The notes beneath the pieces were generated by a model, which ran no database searches, had not been told where the DNA came from, and saw only the letters and a list, made by a program, of their open reading frames with translations. Made by a program: the position numbers and the translations under genes. From Lineus longissimus (Eukaryota; Nemertea; Pilidiophora; Heteronemertea; Lineidae), in the NCBI RefSeq assembly GCF_910592395.1, contig NC_088312.1, positions 1,552,001 through 1,616,000 on the forward strand: DNA of 64,000 bases. Direction: 5' to 3'. This document shows, in pieces, positions 59,651 to 64,000 of this stretch (position 1 is its first letter; every line of letters begins with the position of its first letter).

Positions 59651-62600
59651 GTGGAGGGACATGAAAACTGGCTCCAACAGATATCAATAACGACTGTGCA
59701 TTTATTGATCATGATGATCGGCACATTAGAATTGATTGAAGGCAATTTGATGGAAACACAATAGCATGTCAGATCAATTGATGTATTCTTGGGACCAGGT
59801 TTGACACATCTTAGCTTAGGTTAGGAAAAGACTTCTGATGCAGGAAGTCACAAGACATAGAAACTTCTCACAAACCATTGAAACAATTTCTTGATCAAAA
59901 CTTTATAGATCAAACACACACGGTTCCAGCAAGGTTTCAATAATACAACTATTGAACTATTTGTTCAGCAGAGAGAGTGTTAACTCCCATGCAATTAGCA
60001 TCTAAGAGGCAATTTTCCTCCCATCAATTAAACAGCACTGTCTCGTATGGAGACAAGTGTCCCATGCAGGTACAGCCCGCCTCGGCAATCATGCGCCATA
60101 CCAATAAAACCCCTCATTTTATCACCTTCGTCAATGATGACTCAAGCGGCATCAACATCTAAACTTACGACCGCAATTAATCATAGAAACACATTCTTAA
60201 AATTCAGCGGATGGTTCCATCCTTTATAGCCGTCGCCTTGACTTAGCATTGTATGATCCCCGCAGCGGAAAACAAGATTAATTGAAAATCTATAATTCGA
60301 ACAGAATAATGGAAACTAACGATGATGAGCCTCTTATAAATGTCCTCAGTAACATCTTATGGCAAACCATCCGTAAACTTGAGAAATGGCCACGTGCTTG
60401 TACAAGGCGATGGGATATCCAGTACCATACTTTGCTGCAGTGAAGAAAACAAGATGAAGTAAGGTTTGGCCCTTCATCTCTTCCTGTCACGGGAGCTCAA
60501 TAGAGGGATTCCTACAGTTGACTTGAGGAGAGATAGAAACACATTCATCCCACTGGAATTTGAGAGAGAAGCATTGAGAACCACCTTTTCTCAATATCAC
60601 ATGACCCAAATTTCCTTGAAAGAAAATACTGATGAAGTTACTCCGACTATGCACACGAATTCATCCAAATCAATCAAGAAAGATAATCCAGAAAATGTCA
60701 ACAAACAAACGTCTTCGCTCCTTCCTTTGACACATGGGAGGCCCGTTTGAAATCCGATGGTCATACTCCCGCTACTCAACCATGTCAATCAGTTGACCAA
60801 CTTTTGCATCCGCTCAACACAAACATCTTCTCGCATCGCATCAAGTGAGAATATCCTAGGGACAAGGTTAATGATCCTATTGTTCAACAGCATACCGCCA
60901 CAGGACTGCGGCCTTGATCGGTGAAGAATATGCTGTGCCGGTTCATTGACACACCTGAGCCGACACGAATGCCTCAATGGAAATGCCGCCTACTGTATAA
61001 TCGATCACGACAGCCTCGTGATAATCCGCCGCAGTGATTTCTCACGATTTATATTTCTATGAGATTACTGTCAGCCATTGAACATCATAAATCTTGTTCC
61101 CTTGACATCACTTTGAGCCAATTTACGTACCGCTCTATATTACATGTAATATCTAAAAAAAATTCTGTCCAGAATAAGTCCAGAATAAAATCTCTGACAA
61201 GTGTATCTTCCTGTAGCCAGTGGGTACACCAAAACCAACATATCATCTTCTGTTTACTCCAGACAGGGAATGACAAGAAAATAACAACAGAAAAACACGA
61301 TCTTGGCCGGTCATGAACTGACATTGCCCTTTAGAAACCCTACTCCTCCTAACTCCCAGTTACTAAACCTATGACGTCTTCAGTTTGTAATGTCATGAAA
61401 TAACGTAATAAGAAAACAAGGAGACCGAGAAAACATGCTCGGTCATGAACTAACATTCGCTCATGTAAGAAACCCAATCCCTTTGAATCGTTCGCAGCTG
61501 TATATCCCTGGCACTGCTTCCCTTCATTCACAATGATAATGTTACCCCTGTGGTGTCATTCTTCACATGTCCTTGCCCCAATTAATGAATATCACCACAT
61601 CACAACCGTAGCAAATTCACAACAAGGAGGTATCAAATTCCTCAGGGTACCATTAAGAAACATCTCATCAAGGACGTTGAACAATGAAAGGCACTGAGGG
61701 ACTCTTTACCATGGGGAATTGTAGCATGGTTTTGCCAATAATCATTCTGAAGTGGGTATTAGCATTGATTAGCTTGGTGACAACTTGACCTGGATGTCCC
61801 ACACCACATTATCATTACAGCTTGAGAGGTTTTCACAATCTTCCCTCACAATCATCTTAAAGACAGATTATTTTCTTCCAGTCTAACCAGCAGTAAAGAA
61901 ACTTGAGTTTCACAAATCTAAGATTACTTCATGAAATACTATATACGAAATCAAAACCAAGGCCGAGTCAAAAACATGATGTCATTGGATCCGATTGTTG
62001 ACAACTTTGCCAATGACCCACTGTCTTTACAACTATTTTAGACCATCTTGAATGCCATCAAACAACGATTTGCATCACACATGTATCTCTCACTTCTTGA
62101 CTGTTTCTCTCACTGCTTGACTGAGGATTTCGATGAAGAACGTTAAGGTCCCAAGTTGAGGGAAACACATCTGTAATAGATTATTTGCAGAATCCTTCTC
62201 AATGCGTGCACCTGCATCCATGAGCAGCACAGTGCAATGCTGACTCATAACTTGCAAGCACATCCATGTGTCCAATAACCATGAAACCCAAGGGAAACAG
62301 CGAAGCTTAAAATACACAGTCTAGAGAAAAAAAACCCAGAGGTACTGGTGTGATTTCAACTGCAAACTATTGCTTTACCAACTCTAACTACTGAACATTA
62401 ACCTCGGAGTTGCATTTTATGACTTAAGAGGCACTTCACATTTGAAATTGAATCCAAAGAACCTATCCATTTGTGAAAATTTCAGACATAGATTGGCACC
62501 AATGTGCCTTTGGTATGAACCCCAAAGCATTTTCCATATAAAGGCACTTCATAGATATGTTGTACATGTATGATTCATGTGTTGGCTCTCGTTCATTCCC

Positions 62601-63922
62601 TTGTGATGGATCTCCCTCCAGTATAATGAGGACATCTCGCCTCTTTTCGGCTGATACATCAAACAGTAGACAAGTGACCTTCACTATCATCCTTCTCTTA
62701 GTCCCTCCGTACTTCATAGCACCAAATGGGAACTGCTCCAAGATGCATTGGTCTCTCAGGCATGACCAATAACTCATTCAATGGCATGTGAGCTTACTAT
62801 GTGCAGAAGACTATACATAGAGCACAGACAATTTGTCCCAACTTAACATGAACTGAACCTCAGTGTTGCATGAGCATGACAAAACGCAATATCCATCACT
62901 TCACCGAAGAAAAGCAATAGCGCCATTTATCAAGTGAACTTGTTGCTATACAACTGGCTCAATTGTCCGCACCTCCTGTGAATGGCCAAATCCAATTTCC
63001 TCATGTTTAGCTCTCAAGTTTCAATGCAGAATGGCATTATTACTTTCTGGTGATGAAGTCATTTCTTAGCGAAAGCAATGCATTCCATAACTTACTTCAT
63101 TAGACTTGCTTTTCTTTTGGCTGCAATCACATCTTGGTGTTATTGTGCATCTGGGAGACATTTTCATGCATGCTTACTGATCAGATGCAAGTACTCTGAT
63201 GCATGTTCAAATTAACCAATAAGTTAACTCTTACAGATGTCTGGGTTAAGGGCCCAGGGCTGTGTGGTGATTTTGATACACCATCTCTTCAACCATCTCG
63301 GGGCTTATCGCAAGATTAGGCAGGAAAGAAGTCCTTCCAATTCCTAAGAGTGATCTTCATTACCGATATCAGGCTTGTTTCTGACACCTAAGCTGATGGC
63401 AAGCAAACAAGGGCATGAACAGCCAGTTTGATTATAGACATCAAATGAGATATTAATCATAAAACATCTGCAGTGGAACTTCCCTCAATGGAGAGGACAC
63501 CTGTTTGCAGGATACTTTCTCTACTAAGGACAACATTTCTCAACCCATTGGATCTTCTTCTTCTTCCAATTGAGTGCTTTCCTCATACCATACACTTAGA
63601 AGTCCTTATATACTCCCAAACCAATTGAAGGAAGGTTTGATAGCTCATGTTGCTATTAAATAGAAATTTGAACATGAAACTGACAAACACACGCTTTACT
63701 TGCCCCCTCCACCCACCCACACCTCCTCTGACCTTTATGTAGACATTATGTAAACAGAAGCAGGTAACTTGGATGACTAATTCAATGCATTATTATCAAA
63801 TCCTGCACCCCACCCTTTTCTCTGGCAGCCCATCTTAACATTGACATTATAAACAGAAGCAGTGTCTTCCCATACGACAAATTCAAGTGCATATTTATCA
63901 CCCAAAATGAAACATAACCTAC

Positions 63923-63961
63923 CTGTTTGTGATTAATAGTTCCGGATGCATCCGAGGACAT
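63923..63961 (-). CDS. NAV: Candidate NAV alternative first coding exon, MSSDASGTINHKQ
   Basis: The minus-strand ATG at 63961 opens 13 codons, MSSDASGTINHKQ, ending CAG|GTAGGT in phase 0. A TGA lies in frame three codons upstream of the ATG. Splicing to the CH exon would remove about 57.2 kb. It is the most distal candidate visible; only 39 bases of window remain beyond it, so its promoter and any further first exons lie outside. Confidence 0.55.
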
Positions 63962-64000
63962 TTTGACTCAATCATTCATCACAACACACTATCATATCCA

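Larger units (their letters stand above)
57048..63922. other. NAV intron between the two most distal first exons
   Basis: It holds the possible plus-strand exon at 58.2 kb and the SINE-like head at 59.5 kb. No other supported feature was seen. Confidence 0.55.

Overview
This window looks like nuclear DNA of a metazoan, probably a marine invertebrate. It is AT-rich and intron-dominated, with tRNA-derived SINE-like copies, MITE-like elements and minisatellites, and no operon structure. I cannot place the phylum from sequence alone.

The backbone is the 5' part of one large minus-strand gene of the neuron navigator family (NAV2/NAV3, unc-53, sickie). Two exons are secure from protein similarity and splice-site fit: 6612-6729 and 2626-2678. 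Together they encode the N-terminal half of the calponin-homology (CH) domain. The gene continues off the left edge. Upstream of the first CH exon, over about 57 kb, lie six short open exons, each starting with ATG and ending at a splice donor exactly in phase 0: at 7.4, 18.6, 41.5, 55.2, 57.0 and 63.9 kb. That is the phase needed to join the CH exon, which begins IYTDWANHYL. I read them as alternative first exons giving different N-termini. The same giant intron carries three zero-length 3'/5' splice-site fusions on the minus strand (52.5, 33.8 and 21.3 kb), the arrangement expected of recursive splicing (ratchet) points. They cut the longest intron into pieces of about 11, 19, 12 and 15 kb.

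Nested in the intron are two long intronless ORFs. On the plus strand at 10414-12450 is a 678-residue TRP-like cation channel, antisense to NAV. On the minus strand at 25465-27372 is a 635-residue protein with a Ty3/gypsy-type Gag domain. It has lost its zinc knuckle and any pol, and it carries a long charged, KSP-rich tail; it looks exapted.

The rest is intron with repeats: minisatellites (8 x 32, 7 x 45, 4 x 23 bp), local duplications, a complete TTAA-flanked MITE (32031-32384), a palindromic foldback-like element (4740-5110), two related simple-core elements with a pogo-like end, SINE-like copies and a decayed multi-membrane-spanning coding remnant (35.2-36.0 kb). A cluster of ATGCAAAT octamers lies 0.65-0.9 kb upstream of the first exon at 18.6 kb. 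Splicing, expression and recursive splicing are all inferred from sequence.
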